From the NCBI GenBank assembly GCA_029216955.1, contig JANAVB010009598.1, positions 26,226,413 through 26,290,412 on the forward strand: 64,000 nt of DNA, in the 5' to 3' direction. The notes beneath the pieces are model-generated. The model made no database searches and was not told where the DNA came from. It saw only the letters and a list, made by a program, of their open reading frames with translations. The stretch is from Iris pallida. Its lineage: Eukaryota; Streptophyta; Magnoliopsida; Asparagales; Iridaceae. The translations under genes were made by a program, and so were the position numbers. The stretch's first letter is position 1; each line of letters opens with the position of its first letter. Shown here in pieces: positions 1 through 12,025 of the stretch.

Positions 1-2513
1 ACAAAACCCTATTCCTTCATGGCCTTGCCAATCCCTTGCTCACCCAATCTCTGTTCAGGTATGCAGGGCCAAGGTGTTGAGCCTTAGGCCAACCACTGCT
101 ACTGCCTAAATTACTGCCCTGCAAATGCAAGCCAGGCAAGCCAATTCAGGGCAAGCCAAGGCTAGGCAACCTGCTGCTGCTGCCAATGGCACTGCCTGTA
201 ATGCCAATGCAATGCAAAGCCAGGCTAGGCCAAGGCCGCCAACTGCAAGGCAATACCCTTCCCACAGAACCTGGGCTGAACCCAGTTCAGCCCCACAAAT
301 CAGCTTCCTAGCATCATTCAACCCAACCCCATAAGCTAATCCCATGTCCTATTGTCAACTAACCTGTCAAAGCCCACATCCTAATGGCAACATTCATCCA
401 AACCAATTCAAATCACGAAATAACAGTGTTCACACAAGTGTCCATCTCATGTCCCAGTGGAAGGGTGAAACAGTGTGCACAAGTGTAGGAAAAATAGAGA
501 ATTGGGGTTTCAGCCTACATTCAGTGATGTGTATGAGTGTCTAATGTGTGTACATCAGTGTGTTGACAGTTGTGTCAAAAGAGGTTGTGAAGATTAGGAG
601 ATAGGAGTGTGTGGCTAAAATCAGTGTGATATATATATAGAAGTTTCAGTTCATACAAGGTGTGTGTTAAGGTGTAGAAAGGAAAAACCTGTGTGTGCAC
701 ACATGTGTGTGAGAGTATTGTGTGTACTGCCCATGTGTCAAAGGGTGAAGGTGAGCATAGCAGTGTCAATACATGGTGTCCCAGTGTGTCCAAGTGTCAA
801 GAACACAAGTGTATCAGTTGACAGTTAAAATAATGTATCAGTAACCCTTTTCGAAATCCAATTTCAATATCAAACTTTAATTAAAATAGGAAAATTTGTG
901 TTCAGTCATAGACACATATCTCAGGTGTCCAGTGGTGTCTGAAAGTGTCCAAAAATTAGGACACGAAGGTGTCCAATATGCAAAAATTCAGTGTTATCAG
1001 AAACTGTGAAAAACTGGGCTCGTGCACACATGTCGAGTCCAAAAGGACACGACACAGTCAATCATATATCTCGTGCACGTGTCTAGGGCTAGAGGGGGTC
1101 TAGGGGTACGTGTGTGTCACCCTGACCAGTGTCCAAGTGTCGCGTGTCCTGAGCACGAGACACGAAACAGTGAAGAAAAACAGTGCGTACAGTGTATTGA
1201 GAAACCCGTGCGAGTGTGTTTTCTTCGTGCACACAAAACGAGATCCCCTAAAATTTTACATGTGTCGTGTCAGTCACTAGAGGGAAGTGTCCACAAAATT
1301 TGGTGTCAAAACATTGCGTGTCGTGTCCGCAATCAAGGTCGAGCAGCAGGGCAGCCGCACGGTGCCTGTGCGCTATTTCGTGCACGTGGTGCGTGTCCGA
1401 TTTGGACACGAAAAAATTACAAAAATCTAATCAGTCTTCACAAAATATATTCTACACATCAGGAGCTTTCAAAATATATAATTTGTTTTGAAAATGGAGA
1501 ACAAAAAGTTCATTGAGGCATTACATCAAACACTTAACATACAATACGACACGTGTCCGATACGGACACCAAATGGACACGAATTCCACCCAAATTTCAG
1601 GGACACCTAGGGGACTCCTAGATCTAGTCCTACATGCAAAGAAAACTGAAATTTGAATCAATTTGGAGAGTTTTACCTATAGGTGCAAAAAGCATAAAAA
1701 AGTTCCAAATGGGGGATTCTTCCTCTTGGTGCCAAATGCTCCAAATTGTCCCAAAGCTGGGATAAAACTCAGAAATCAGAAAATAGGAGGGTGTTAGGTT
1801 CTAATGCAAGAAACTAGGATCAAAAGGAATTAAAATGGATTTATAGGGATTTTTGCAAGAGGGACAATACCTTTCCTTCTCCAATGTTGAAATGAATGAA
1901 AGAAGGAGGCAAGCCCTAGAGAATAAGTGTTTATATAGGGTGGGGATCCCTATGGCTGGTCATTTAGGGTTTGGTTAGGGTTAGGGCTTCTAGTTATGGG
2001 CCATGGGCCAAGTCATGATCAAAATAAATCATTTAGCCATAAGTCATTTCATGAAACTATGAACCATGACTTAAATCCACTAAACCAAGTCCCCTCATTC
2101 TAAAATTAGTTTCTAATGACTAAATGTAGGTTACCCTAAGTTAGACTAGGGTCACCATGGATAGGGTTAGCTTCTAGGCTAGCTCACTAGGTCTCAACAA
2201 GTCAAGTCAACCTAGAAATTCACCAATTCAACAAATGACCAAATAAATCAAATAAGTCAAAATGACCAAAATACCCTTAGGCTAAAAATGATAATTAAAT
2301 CATCCTAATGACATGGTTAGGCTCTAGGTCATGCAGTCTCTCAGGTTTCACTAGCAGCACATCAAAATCACAAGTCATGACTTAAAACAGTTTTAAATAT
2401 TTTAAAAATTACTAAAAATTACCAAAAATCATAATGTGAAATAAATATCAATGAATAATAATTATAATTACAAAATTTCAAAAATACCCTCATCTGGAAA
2501 ACTGGGTGTTACA
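1..2513 (-). repeat. LTR-type repeat E1, minus orientation, incomplete at left edge
   Basis: Read on the minus strand the block opens at 2513 with TGTAACACCC, a form common at the 5' end of plant Ty3/gypsy LTRs, followed by a tract ending in a TTTTCCAGATGAGGGTA-like stretch. A minus-strand TATATAAA-like box lies near 1930-1937. The section 420-1620 is full of the words GTGTCC/GGACAC, often as diverged tandem copies. Short frames in 106-345 and 1022-1516 follow low-complexity composition and are not credible genes. The inner end of the LTR lies beyond the window, so the family cannot be named. A related but diverged block with the same orientation and layout lies at 12026-13011. Confidence 0.5.
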
Positions 2514-4321
2514 AGACTCGATTCATAAAAGTATTGGTTAGTTGCGATAGAGGTTCTATCGTAAGACTATATCGTCAAAGTGATATAGATAGAACATTCT
2601 TGAAATTGAGGAATGGTTCGAACAGAGATTTAAAGTAAATCGATTGTGAATCGACTGATAGTTTTGAGGATTTGTCGAATGACTTCATCCCTGAGTGGTG
2701 TATGGGATAGCCTCGGGGATGTCGATCGATTAAGGATACAGGGTGCTAATGAGTCTATCAGCAAGCATCGTATGTATACAAAGCCTTAGATTGAGTATCA
2801 TTGAGTAAGTTATAATTTTAAAGATTTTGACGAGTTGATTCAAACGAACTAGAAACGACGCGCACTAGATTGGGATTGCACAAGTATGAAACGTAAAAAT
2901 GATTGAGTAGGTAAAGCTAAATCGAAGAAAAGTTAAGGTGTACGAACAAATGACTCGATCGAGCAAATCGATATGAATCGTATACAAAAAGTTATCATGA
3001 TTGGAAGTTAGCGTGCATAGAAATGATTCGAATATTTGGAAAAGACTAAGAATTTGGGATAGATGTTACTTAATGGTTTGAGTTAGCAAAGAATAAAATG
3101 AATTGAGGAAATACGTTGCTCGATGACTTAAGATAGACAGATGAACATATGTGACTTTGGATTTCGAACAAAATTAATCATATAACTAGTTCGGAGGATA
3201 ATAATCGAATTTGATCTTGAATATCGAGGAGATTTTGGAATGTCCAATTCGGATGGTAGCATCAATTGCACGACTCAAAATTTATTACAAATGAAGATCG
3301 TCAGGTTATACATATCATCGATGGTATTGAGGCATATCAAAGATCAATATGCGATAACTCGGGAGTACTTTGATTCGAGGAATGACGATCATGTAAAATA
3401 CTATTGTTTTGATAGATGCTATTCTTGGGATTTTGATTGAAATGAACGCTGGGATGAAAATGATCGTGTCTTGATTTTTTCGATGATAACCATAATGTCG
3501 ACGATCTTGTCTTGTACGAGCGCAACTCCAGCCTTACACATGCGTCACTCAAATTTGGGGTGATCGTTCCGCGTGATCATTAACATGGTGATTCATGTAC
3601 AGCGGGAATGAACGAACTCGAAAGATCAGGGCATGGAAATTTGGGTCGCTTCGACTTGTGGTTTAATGCAAAAGTGAATTCGAGATTGTTCGAACTTATG
3701 ATTGACGATTAAGTAAACTTGAGGATTGAGTAGATCTAATCTGCGTATCGAAAATGAATTAGTCTAGACTTAATGTAAGAGTTACGCCCCGATGAGAACG
3801 ATCATCCTGCGGGATGCGTTAACATGGTAATTTTATGTCCACCATAGATAATCAGACTTGCGTGAGATTGGACATGACATATTGTTAAGCTAGACGACCT
3901 TTTAATCGATTACGTGAATTGTGATAAATGACTTAAGGAATATGGAATAAGAATTATAGTTTAGCGACAAATCATGTCGTAGCATGCTTGACTTGGAAAG
4001 GATGGATATGTGGATTATATCGAACGTGTTCGAAGACATAGACTACACGAATTGCTTGTTAGACGAGCGATATTGATATGTCGAAGAATTGGTTGAGTGA
4101 ACTTACGATAAGATGGCTTTGCTGAATGACTCGGACCCCTTGGACTAAGTGTTGCAAGTACGAATAGGAGGAATCTATGCTCGAAGTTTAAAAATCGGAG
4201 TGATGCAAGCTTGGGTAGAAGATCTCATATTATCAACTTTGGTTTGACCTTAGGATTAGGGTCAGTGTTGATATTATTGTTTCGGAACTGTGATTCCAAT
4301 ACTGACGATTGACTTTAGCCT

Positions 4322-4375
4322 GGAGAGATGGCCTAGTGGTTAGGCAAGACATCCCTGCTTTAAGAGATAACATAT
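4322..4375 (+). repeat. Possible tRNA-derived SINE head (A box)
   Basis: The stretch has a good RNA polymerase III A box, TGGCCTAGTGG at 4329-4339, in a context (GAGAGATGGCCTAGTGGTT) that resembles the 5' head of plant tRNA-derived SINEs. I do not see a convincing B box downstream or a defined tail, so this may be a truncated SINE or a chance match in decayed DNA. Confidence 0.3.
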
Positions 4376-4820
4376 AATTAATTTCAGGATTGATAGAATG
4401 AATCAAATATGTGGAATCGGATTCACTATCATGAGGCTTGGCTGAAATGTATATTTTTCAGGGACGTCTTAAATATGTGCACGATCCAGCTAAGTGATAC
4501 GTTGAATTCAAGTGAGACTAAAGGAATAGAAGAGTATCGAGGATTTTGAAATTGTGTGTTGTGAAGAAAAATATTGATGGTAGTGGGATCATTGGATTTG
4601 AGATGAACTGGAATATTAGTTGATCAGGTGGTTTGCCTAGAATTGAGTTGTCTGTGTGCGTGATGAGTGTAAGTTATCCAAGTTGAGATATAGTTGTTCG
4701 TGCCGAAAGATAACCAAAGTACGAGGGTGGCTCGGATTAAAGAAACGCATAGGTAGAGTTTGTGCGAGAATCGTTGGATGTTGAATAAAAAGATTATAAG
4801 TCAATAGGTGTACTCAATAA

Positions 4821-4856
4821 GTTTTGAGGATGAAACTTTTTCTGAGTGGTGTATAA
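4821..4856 (+). promoter_or_regulatory. Polypurine-tract-like junction before LTR F
   Basis: The end-of-pol signature TTTTGAGGATGAAAC is followed by a degenerate purine tract that abuts the LTR start TGTAATGCCCCG at 4857. In chromoviruses this position primes plus-strand DNA synthesis. It is the main evidence that 2514-4856 was a retrotransposon interior. Confidence 0.45.
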
Positions 4857-6609
4857 TGTAATGCCCCGTCCCACTCAGCTCAATCGGAGGAATCGAAATG
4901 CCAAAAGCGTTCGGACATAGCCATGCAACGGCTTGCTCGAAGTCCTGCTCAGTCGAGGTAACTCCTTGCTAAGGTGGGTGGCTTCGGCGAACTTGTCTCA
5001 GCTTGGCCTTTGCACTAATAAAATGAATATTTTCAACTTCACAAGTAGGCTTGATAATAAAAGAGACAAATCCACATAGCTAAGGGAATAATCCCAAGTC
5101 GAGTCGGACTGAGTTAGAATATGGAAAGGTCCCACGGTCGGCTTAGAAGTGTTGTACGACGTGCTTTCAAAATGTCACTCGGCCCTTCATCCCATGGCTT
5201 GGGAGAAGAAAGTTGGTTTAAGTTGCCATAAAGCTGTGAACTTAGCCTAGGTCATAGGCATCGCACGTATAAATGCTTGATAAAGCATTTACGGTCCCAT
5301 CGTCTAAGGCTTGGTATAGCTTTTGTCCATCCTACAGATTAAGTTGTTGTACGATTGAGTTAGACAAAAGTTATGTTGGGCTGTCGAAGTCATTCTGAGC
5401 ACTGTTCCTTACTTTCTACGGTTGTCAAGTCATATAGCCCCACGATCTCAAGGCTTGCCATATAAAGTATAACTTGGACGATAGTGTCGTATAGAACACG
5501 AGTTGGTTTAAGGCACGAGCCACGGTTGGCTTGATAAAAAGTTAGACACGGTCTATGGCACTTAAGGAACACATTTTGTTCAAATTAAGTAGGAAGGCTA
5601 TGCAATAGTCGTTCCCTGAGTTTCAAAGAATAAAAAGTTCATGCGACCATTTGTCGTCGAGGCGGTCTCTCGTTTGGGAGTCTCCAGAGATGCACATTTT
5701 GCATAGTATAGTTCTAAAGCACGTTTTGCTAAGTATGGTTCATGTTCTCCCGCAACTTAGGTCATACATTTACGTGAGTCTAGATGTTCTCATATGCGCG
5801 TGGTCATGGATAACTTGTGCACAAGGATTTCTTCCTCGACTGGTATTAGGTCGGGGCACCGGGGCCAGATCGACCTAGAGGGAAGACGTTATAGCAGCGC
5901 TGGATTGTACCGAGTGGGTAGTCGGAGGTTTTCCATGGGGCTAGCTAACTTGCATCGAAATACCCGTCGCCTATCCGAGCTAAGTCCATGATGGCTTGAA
6001 TTTCCATTGACTTTCATATAGATAAGTTGGTGTGCTAAGCAGCAATCCGCATGCACGGTGTTGGTCAAATCGAAGATAGTATAAGCACAAGAAGGGTCTA
6101 GAGGCACAATGATAAGTTATCGGTGATGGTCTAGAGTCATAAATAGGCCAGGAGTATGTCCTAAAACTGATAATTATAAAAGGCTATGTTGTACAAAGTA
6201 AATAAACGTGTTGGTTTTTTTATGGATGGGCGAGGAGCTCACTCCTCCAGTACAGTTGAGTACTGACACTCATACAGTATTTATGTGCAGGCACAGGTAG
6301 AAGCTCGCTTGGGTGCGTCGAGGCATGGAGTTCCTTGGCGTTTTGAGGCATACGACCGCATGGAGTCTGGACTTATACGGAACATAATGTATGGACATCG
6401 CCTATCTGAAGCATCCGTTGGCTCGTCAAAATATACTGAGAAGAGCTGAGTGACTTATATTGTGAGAAGAGTGAGACTGAGCAATTTTAATCATGGCTTC
6501 GTGCCACATTGTAACCTTTATTTCAATATTAATAAAGAGCATTTTAATGACTTGTGTTTTGCTTCAAGTTTCTGCTGGTGTTATTCAATGTTTCTGTTTG
6601 GGACTTCTG
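4857..6609 (+). repeat. LTR F (3' LTR of the decayed element)
   Basis: The block begins TGTAATGCCCCGTCCC directly after the polypurine-like junction. It carries AATAAA-type signals near 6530 (TTAATAAAGAGC) after a CG-rich middle. No credible coding region is present. The right end is uncertain: I place it where a new TGTGACGACCCC start appears at 6610. No target duplication was identified. Confidence 0.45.
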
Positions 6610-7727
6610 TGTGACGACCCCGTCGCTTAGCCTGTAATAGGCCTTTATGGAACCTGCCTTGCGTGAGCACAATCTATGCTCATACGGCATCACGCCTTAG
6701 CGAGGACGACCGGTCCTACGGGATCGTGGCATGACAAAGCTCTCCCAGAGATCCCCTGCTGCCTAGTGCACATGCCTATGTGCATTGCTTGCACAGGCCA
6801 AACAACCCCTACCCTTGATCACAACATGTACTATCCCCTGCTGTTTGGCCATGGCTTCAAGGGCAGTATCGCCTTGCCTCTAACCCTTCACACTCTCTAT
6901 CCTACTGCTATAACCCATCTCCTGTTGTTTGGTCTCATATCCTACTGTTTTGTGCATACATTCCCATTTTTTCTCTCTTCCATCTCATTACCTATTGCTA
7001 CCATCTTATGCACACTTGTGCACAGGTCCACAAGACCCGACCCCTTCTTCTCCTCTTTCCTATAACAGCAGGGCATAATAGCCCCCCTACAGGTGCCTGT
7101 AAGGGCTAACTCCTGTCTGCTGCTATATGGCAAGTGTACAATAGTATACTGCAAATCAACCTTCCCCTCTTTATCTCACTGCTGACAACACCCCAAGCAG
7201 GCACTGCTATCTAATATAATACATGTACAGTTTTGCAACAAGTTTCCCTCATATGCACAGACTTGAACCCTCTCCCCACCCCACTTGACTGCTATAACAT
7301 TCCAATAACAGTACTGCTGAAACCAATACACATGTCCTGTGCACAAATGTGCACAGGCTCTTCTTTCTACTCCTCTACCTACTGTCTATGTGTATCAAGC
7401 TTACTATCTATCTACCCAACTAAATGACTATTACACTCACACACCTACATATCTACATCAAGGCACATATAGTTAGCCATATGTACACACACACCCCCAA
7501 ATATGGCCTCTGTCAATGCACATATGTGCACAACACAATACCCCCTCTATTTAATAGGTGTACTCACATACCGCCTATAAAACACACACATGTAACTATA
7601 CACATATATATAAACACACTCACACAAGACTAATGAGGCACATACACATGGGTAGCCACAAGGCACGCACACATGTATGCAAACCCAAACATTTGTCTGA
7701 ATTCTACCAAACTATATAGACAAGTCT

Positions 7728-7729
<2 letters not shown>
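6610..7729 (+). repeat. LTR-like block G with TGTGCACA words
   Basis: The block begins TGTGACGACCCCGTCGC, a chromovirus-like LTR start, and contains many copies of GTGCACA/TGTGCACA (around 6770-6790, 7015-7025, 7340-7350 and 7515-7530). The frame at 6676-7065 (129 codons) is low-complexity and has no recognisable domain, so I do not call it a gene. The right end merges into a microsatellite. Confidence 0.35.

Positions 7730-7821
<92 letters not shown>
7730..7821. repeat. (CA)n(TA)n microsatellite
   Basis: About 38 bp of CA repeats pass directly into about 54 bp of TA repeats with one interruption. The apparent poly-YI reading frame on the minus strand is the microsatellite. Confidence 0.95.
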
Positions 7822-7826
<5 letters not shown>

Positions 7827-7830
7827 GTTG

Positions 7831-7840
7831 ACATAACTAG
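7831..7840. repeat. Left target-site duplication of the LINE
   Basis: ACATAACTAG here matches ACATAATTAG at 12016-12025 with one mismatch. The two copies bracket the LINE exactly at its coding start and after its TA-rich tail, so they define the insertion. Confidence 0.75.
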
Positions 7841-8290
7841 GCCCCCGGAACGGACTCTGAGGACCTCATCGCCCCTCTCCCTGAGGAATCGGAAAAGTTC
7901 TTCCTAGCACCTCAGATTGACACCGACCTGCATACTCTGTTCGGCAACTCCACCGTTGATGCTCTAGCCATCCTAGGGCCAGAGCAGGCCTTTAGAGGTC
8001 TTCAGGTCCTCGCCGTAGGATTCCCTCTCCAAGCGAAAGGGGACCAGATTGGCATGTTCGACGACTCCCTCCTCATCCCCCCGGAGAAGTCCGACCTCAA
8101 TTCAGCAGGAGAAACAGTCGCACACCCTAAATGCCCCGAGGACTCTTCCCTCGGCACATCCCCCAAGAAGACGGGGGAACCATCCATCACCAACATGAAA
8201 GCAGACAAAAAAGGGACCGCCAAATCCCCGTCCATGCACACCAGGTCCGCTATAAAACGGTCCAACCAACCCCTCCCAAAGCTCCATTAA
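7841..8290 (+). pseudogene. LINE ORF1, C-terminal part
   Basis: An open frame runs from the LINE truncation point to TAA at 8288-8290 (about 149 codons). The product is hydrophilic with proline- and lysine-rich stretches (for example ESEKFF, SPKKTGEP), consistent with the C-terminal tail of a plant LINE Gag-like ORF1 protein that binds element RNA. No zinc knuckle is visible because the N-terminal part is missing. Its stop codon overlaps the ORF2 start as TAATG, which suggests coupled re-initiation. Confidence 0.6.
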
Positions 8291-9060
8291 TGCTGAACAT
8301 TCTCTCCTGGAATGTCCGCAGTCTGGCGAACAAATCAACGATGAGGAGAATCACCAGCCTTAAGAAAACCCATAAGATCGACATCTTGATCATCATCGAA
8401 CCAAAAATCTCATTCAAGAGACTCAAATCCATTCAACTGCAGTTAGGCTTTCAATCGGCCATTGCCAGCAGACACGACATCTGGATTCTCTGTTCCAAAG
8501 CTGTCAAAATCGATATTATCCATAATTCCAGTCAAGCCCTATCTTGCTGGATGGAACATCCTTTAATCCCCAAATGCGCCATCCATTCTACGGTTCACGA
8601 CATTTGTGACATTGCGGAACGCAGACATCTATGGAACGACCTCCTGGACACTAACCACCACAACCGCAACCTCCCATGGCTTTGTATCGGAAACTTCAAC
8701 GCCATCACTTGCAGAAAAGAGAAGATTGGAGGCCGCCCTCCCCCTCTCTCTGCTATGCAAGACTTCAAAAACTTCATCTTCAACTCTTACCTCACCTCCC
8801 CCCCCGTTCACCGGCAACGCACTCACCTGGTGCAACATGCAGGAAGGCGACCGTCGACAATTCTCCCGCCTTGATAGGACATTAACGAACATCCACTGGC
8901 TTGATATGGGGACAACCTCCAAGCTTTCTCACCTTAACGCCATCGAATCCGGCCACGCCCCCTGCTGGTTGGAATCACCAGCACTTCCAACCATTCCAGA
9001 AATAGCTTCCGCTCCCTGGAATTCTGGAGCAAGTACCCCCAATTCTTAGGGGTTGTCACG
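8290..9060 (+). pseudogene. LINE ORF2, APE-type endonuclease domain
   Basis: ORF2 starts at ATG 8290 with MLNILSWNVRSL, the usual first strand of the exonuclease-endonuclease-phosphatase fold. Its N position is intact, the metal-binding E survives in IIEPK, and the second catalytic segment reads WLCIGNFNAI, with N where most copies have D. The reading frame moves from frame 1 to frame 2 near 8815, where LTWCN and RLDRTL continue the domain, then returns to frame 1 near 8980-9000. The domain nicks target DNA to prime reverse transcription. With the frameshifts and the GNFN site it cannot be functional here. Confidence 0.75.
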
Positions 9061-11760
9061 GAAGCGTGGAACAGTGTAGACTCCATTGAACCCCTTAATT
9101 GTGTGGCCATTAAGCTCCAGGCCATGAAGAAAGCTTTGACAGCTTGGAGAAAGCAAGCTTATAGAGAAATCTTCCAAGCCATTCGCGAGGCGAAGGACAA
9201 CGTGACTCGTGCTGAAGCGAAATACTTGACCGACTGTTCGCCTAATACCAGAAAGGCGCTGAATCTCACCAAAGCCATCCTCAAATTCAGGCTGAAGATT
9301 GAGACCGATTTTTGGAAGTAGAAAGCGAGGATCAAATGGGACAGCGAGGGGGACAACAACTCAAGTTTCTTCCACGCTTGCGTCAACGGGCGGAGACAAA
9401 AACTCACTCTCCATCAAATTATCGCAGACAACGACACCGGTATCATCGACCAAAAGGGTATCCAAGAGGAGGTCGCGAAGTTCTATTCCAGACTTTTTTC
9501 CAAGAAGACGGTTCTTAAAGATGACACCTTCCTGGACGGGGTTCCCCACCTTATCAGCGACACAGACAATTTACGACTTGAACAGCCTCCCTCGGAGAAA
9601 GAAGTGAAAGAACCAGTCTGGGACCTCGACGAGCACAGCACCCCAGGACCAGACGAACTTTGGAGGGTTTTTTTTTATACTTGCTGGGATATCATCAAGA
9701 CTGACATCAACAATGCGGCCTCCGCCTTCCTCCAGGGAGCAATCTATCCCAGAGCCATCTCGAGCACCAACCTTATCCTCATTCCAAAGAAAGACAACCC
9801 TGAGACATTCCGTGACTTTTGCCCTATCAGTCTCTGTACCTTTACCAACAAGATAATCTCCAAGATCATCGTCTCCCGTATGGCAGGCCTTCTCCCCAAG
9901 ATCATCTCGGAGAAGCAGAGTGGCTTTGTTCGGGAGAGAAATATCCATGACAACATCATGCTGGCTCAAGAGTTAGTCACCTGCATGAAATTCCCAGCAA
10001 GTGGGGGCAATATTGCTATCAAATTATACATGGAGAAAGCCTACGATAGACTAGATTGGCAATTTATGATCTGGGTCTTCAGAGCCTTCGGCTTCTCCAA
10101 AACCTGGACCAATATTTTGTGGAGATCGATCATCAACTCGTGGTTCTCCACAGTTATTAACGGCCAAGCGGACGGGTTCTTTAAATCCACTCGCGGGGTC
10201 AGGCAAGCGGATCCGCCATCCTCCACCATCTTTATCATTACGGCAGATGCGTTGAGCAGAAACCTTAATAAGATGGCGAGCACCCCCAACTTCCAGCACT
10301 ACCATACGGCTAGCGGCTGCCCGATCATCATCCACCTAGCCTTCGCTGACGATATTCTTAAATGCTCATCCAGAGACGCAGGATCGGTGGAAGTTGTCCA
10401 CAATACGCTCCAGATCTATGAAAGGTGCTCACGGCAGAAGATCAACCCAGAAAAGAGTGTTATCTACACCCACCACAATATCAAGAGAGAGCAAGCGGTT
10501 AGCAAATCAACTACCACATCATTCCCCATCAAGCACCTTCTATTCCTCTACCTCGGGTGCCCCCTAGTGTACGGGAAATCCAACGCCGGGATCTTCGAAA
10601 ACCTGACCAATCGCATCAGGAAAAAGCTCGAGGGCTGGCACAATGCCACCCTATCCCCAGAAGACAAGATTATCCTCATCAATCACGTCCTCACCTCCAT
10701 TCCTATCTATACCCTGGCAGCGTGCTCCCCCCCAAGAAAGTCCTATCCTACATCGAGAGCATCTTCAACAGTTTTCTCTGGAGACATAGCGGCGGCCACA
10801 TAAAGCACCATTGGGCCAGCTGGGACACCATGGCTTGTCCCACCGGAGAGGGGGTCTGGGTTTTACCAAACTTTCCCACATTGTTAACATTTTCCCGATG
10901 AAATTGTGGTGGATGCTTCGTAGTAGTAAGAACTTATGGTCCAGATTCATGAAGGCTAGATACTTCAAGCATATCCACCCATCCACGGCCATCGCTAACA
11001 GCAGATCATCCACGGCCTGGCGCCACATCCTTCACGGGCGGTCCCTCGTCGAACCAGCAATTCTCCTTAAGGTGGGAATCGGGGAAGCATCACTATTCCT
11101 GGAGCGCTGGGTCGGCAATTTCTTATTTTCTAACACTCCGACGGCTCCTAGGAACAGTAGTATCAAGGACCTATAGGACCCTCCTAATAACACCTAGAAT
11201 TAGATCAAAGTCAGGTCATGGGCTGGGTCCGAAGCGACCGATTACATTCGTCATAGCGGTTTGAGGATCGAACCGGATGCAGATAAGCTCGTGTGGTCGC
11301 CCGACGGTGCTGGCACCTTCTCGATTAAGTCTGCCAGAAGCGTTATCCTAGACAATACGGCCCCGTCCCCTACCATTGCCTCATTCTGGCAGACGTGCAT
11401 CCCCAAGAAGTGGTCTTTCCTCATATGGAGAGCCCTACGCAATATCCTCGCCACTGATGACAATCTCACCACAATCGGGTTCAGCCTTGCCTCTACGTGC
11501 ACATGATGCTCTGATCGACAATCGAAAACAGCCAACCACATCCTCAGTCAGGGGGACCTACCGGTCAAGGTCTGGAGAGTTCTTTTACAGCATTGCAGAT
11601 TGCCTCATGGAGGCGACAACTTTCACCATCTCATGGTCACCTGGGCTTCTGCATCCCACAGCCACCAAATTGTTGTTACGGCCGCCACGTGGGTTATTTG
11701 AAAAAATTGGAACAAGACGAGATACGAAGGCCACCCGTATAGCGCAGACCAACTAATTTG
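9061..11760 (+). pseudogene. LINE ORF2, reverse transcriptase and zf-RVT region
   Basis: Frame 1 continues through a basic linker (TAWRKQAYREIF), a TAG at 9319 and then the RT. Visible blocks are STPGPDEL, LILIPKKDNPETFRDFCPIS, SGFVRERNIHDNI, EKAYDRLDW, GVRQADPPS (normally GVRQGDPLSP) and the catalytic AFADDI near 10339-10356. A frameshift near 10730 moves the thumb and C-terminal part to other frames (FNSFLWRHSG; GGLGFTKLSHIVN; DKLVWSPDGAGTFSIKSA; WSFLIWRALRNILATDDNL). The last is typical of the zf-RVT region of plant LINEs. The end near 11760 is approximate; the 3' UTR follows. Confidence 0.8.
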
Positions 11761-11950
11761 GAAGACCATTTGTCAATGCCACAAACGGAGACCCCTCTGT
11801 AGGCATGGCAGGAGGCTTTCTGGAACTCTCTCCTTTCCTCAGCTTAGCCATTTTGTTTCTAGTTTTCCTCTTTTTTGTCAGTATACGTGTACAGGCATCG
11901 CATTTTACGCCTTATGGTATACTTATAAAGGTTCAGCCTTTTCGGCCTTC

Positions 11951-12015
<65 letters not shown>
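11761..12015 (+). repeat. LINE 3' UTR and (TA)n tail
   Basis: About 190 bp of non-coding T-rich sequence leads into about 60 bp of pure TA repeat (11952-12012) and TTAAA, immediately followed by the right target duplication. No poly(A) tail is present. The TA tract may be the original 3' tail or a later expansion. Confidence 0.7.
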
Positions 12016-12016
<1 letters not shown>

Positions 12017-12025
12017 CATAATTAG
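12016..12025. repeat. Right target-site duplication of the LINE
   Basis: ACATAATTAG, one mismatch from the left copy at 7831-7840. Confidence 0.75.

Larger units (their letters stand above)
2514..4856 (+). pseudogene. Heavily decayed LTR-retrotransposon interior
   Basis: About 2.3 kb without any reading frame beyond about 70 codons. It is called a retrotransposon interior because its right end reads TTTTGAGGATGAAAC followed by a purine-biased tract and then TGTAATGCCCCG, the usual chromovirus arrangement of the pol end, polypurine tract and 3' LTR. The sense strand is AT-rich and purine-rich, with many CGA and TCGA words. No RT, integrase or Gag motif can be recognised in any frame, so the lineage (chromovirus, from the terminal arrangement) is inferred. 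A second copy of the CTGAGTGGTGTAT words near 2691 may be an internal duplication. Confidence 0.4.
7841..12015 (+). mobile_element. 5'-truncated L1-type LINE
   Basis: A 4.2-kb non-LTR retrotransposon bounded by 10-bp target duplications. The left end is inside ORF1, as expected for incomplete target-primed reverse transcription. ORF2 follows with an APE-type endonuclease, reverse transcriptase and a C-terminal zf-RVT-like region. The 3' end is a (TA)n tract plus TTAAA, not poly(A). Frameshifts near 8815, 8980 and 10730 and stops such as TAG at 9319 make it inactive. Codon usage is GC-richer than the flanking LTR debris. Confidence 0.85.

Noticed and set aside
106..345. Overlapping open frames of 69-79 codons on both strands
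   Set aside because: Low-complexity AGCC/GGCAAGCC sequence within an LTR-type repeat; no domain, and the frames mirror each other.
6676..7065. 129-codon frame as a membrane protein gene
   Set aside because: Leu/Phe/Ser-rich translation of pyrimidine-rich LTR-like DNA; no homologous motif, and the DNA is full of TGTGCACA words.
7630..7824. Minus-strand frame of alternating Tyr-Ile and Val-Cys
   Set aside because: Direct translation of the (CA)n(TA)n microsatellite. The frame at 11859-12047 is the same artefact.
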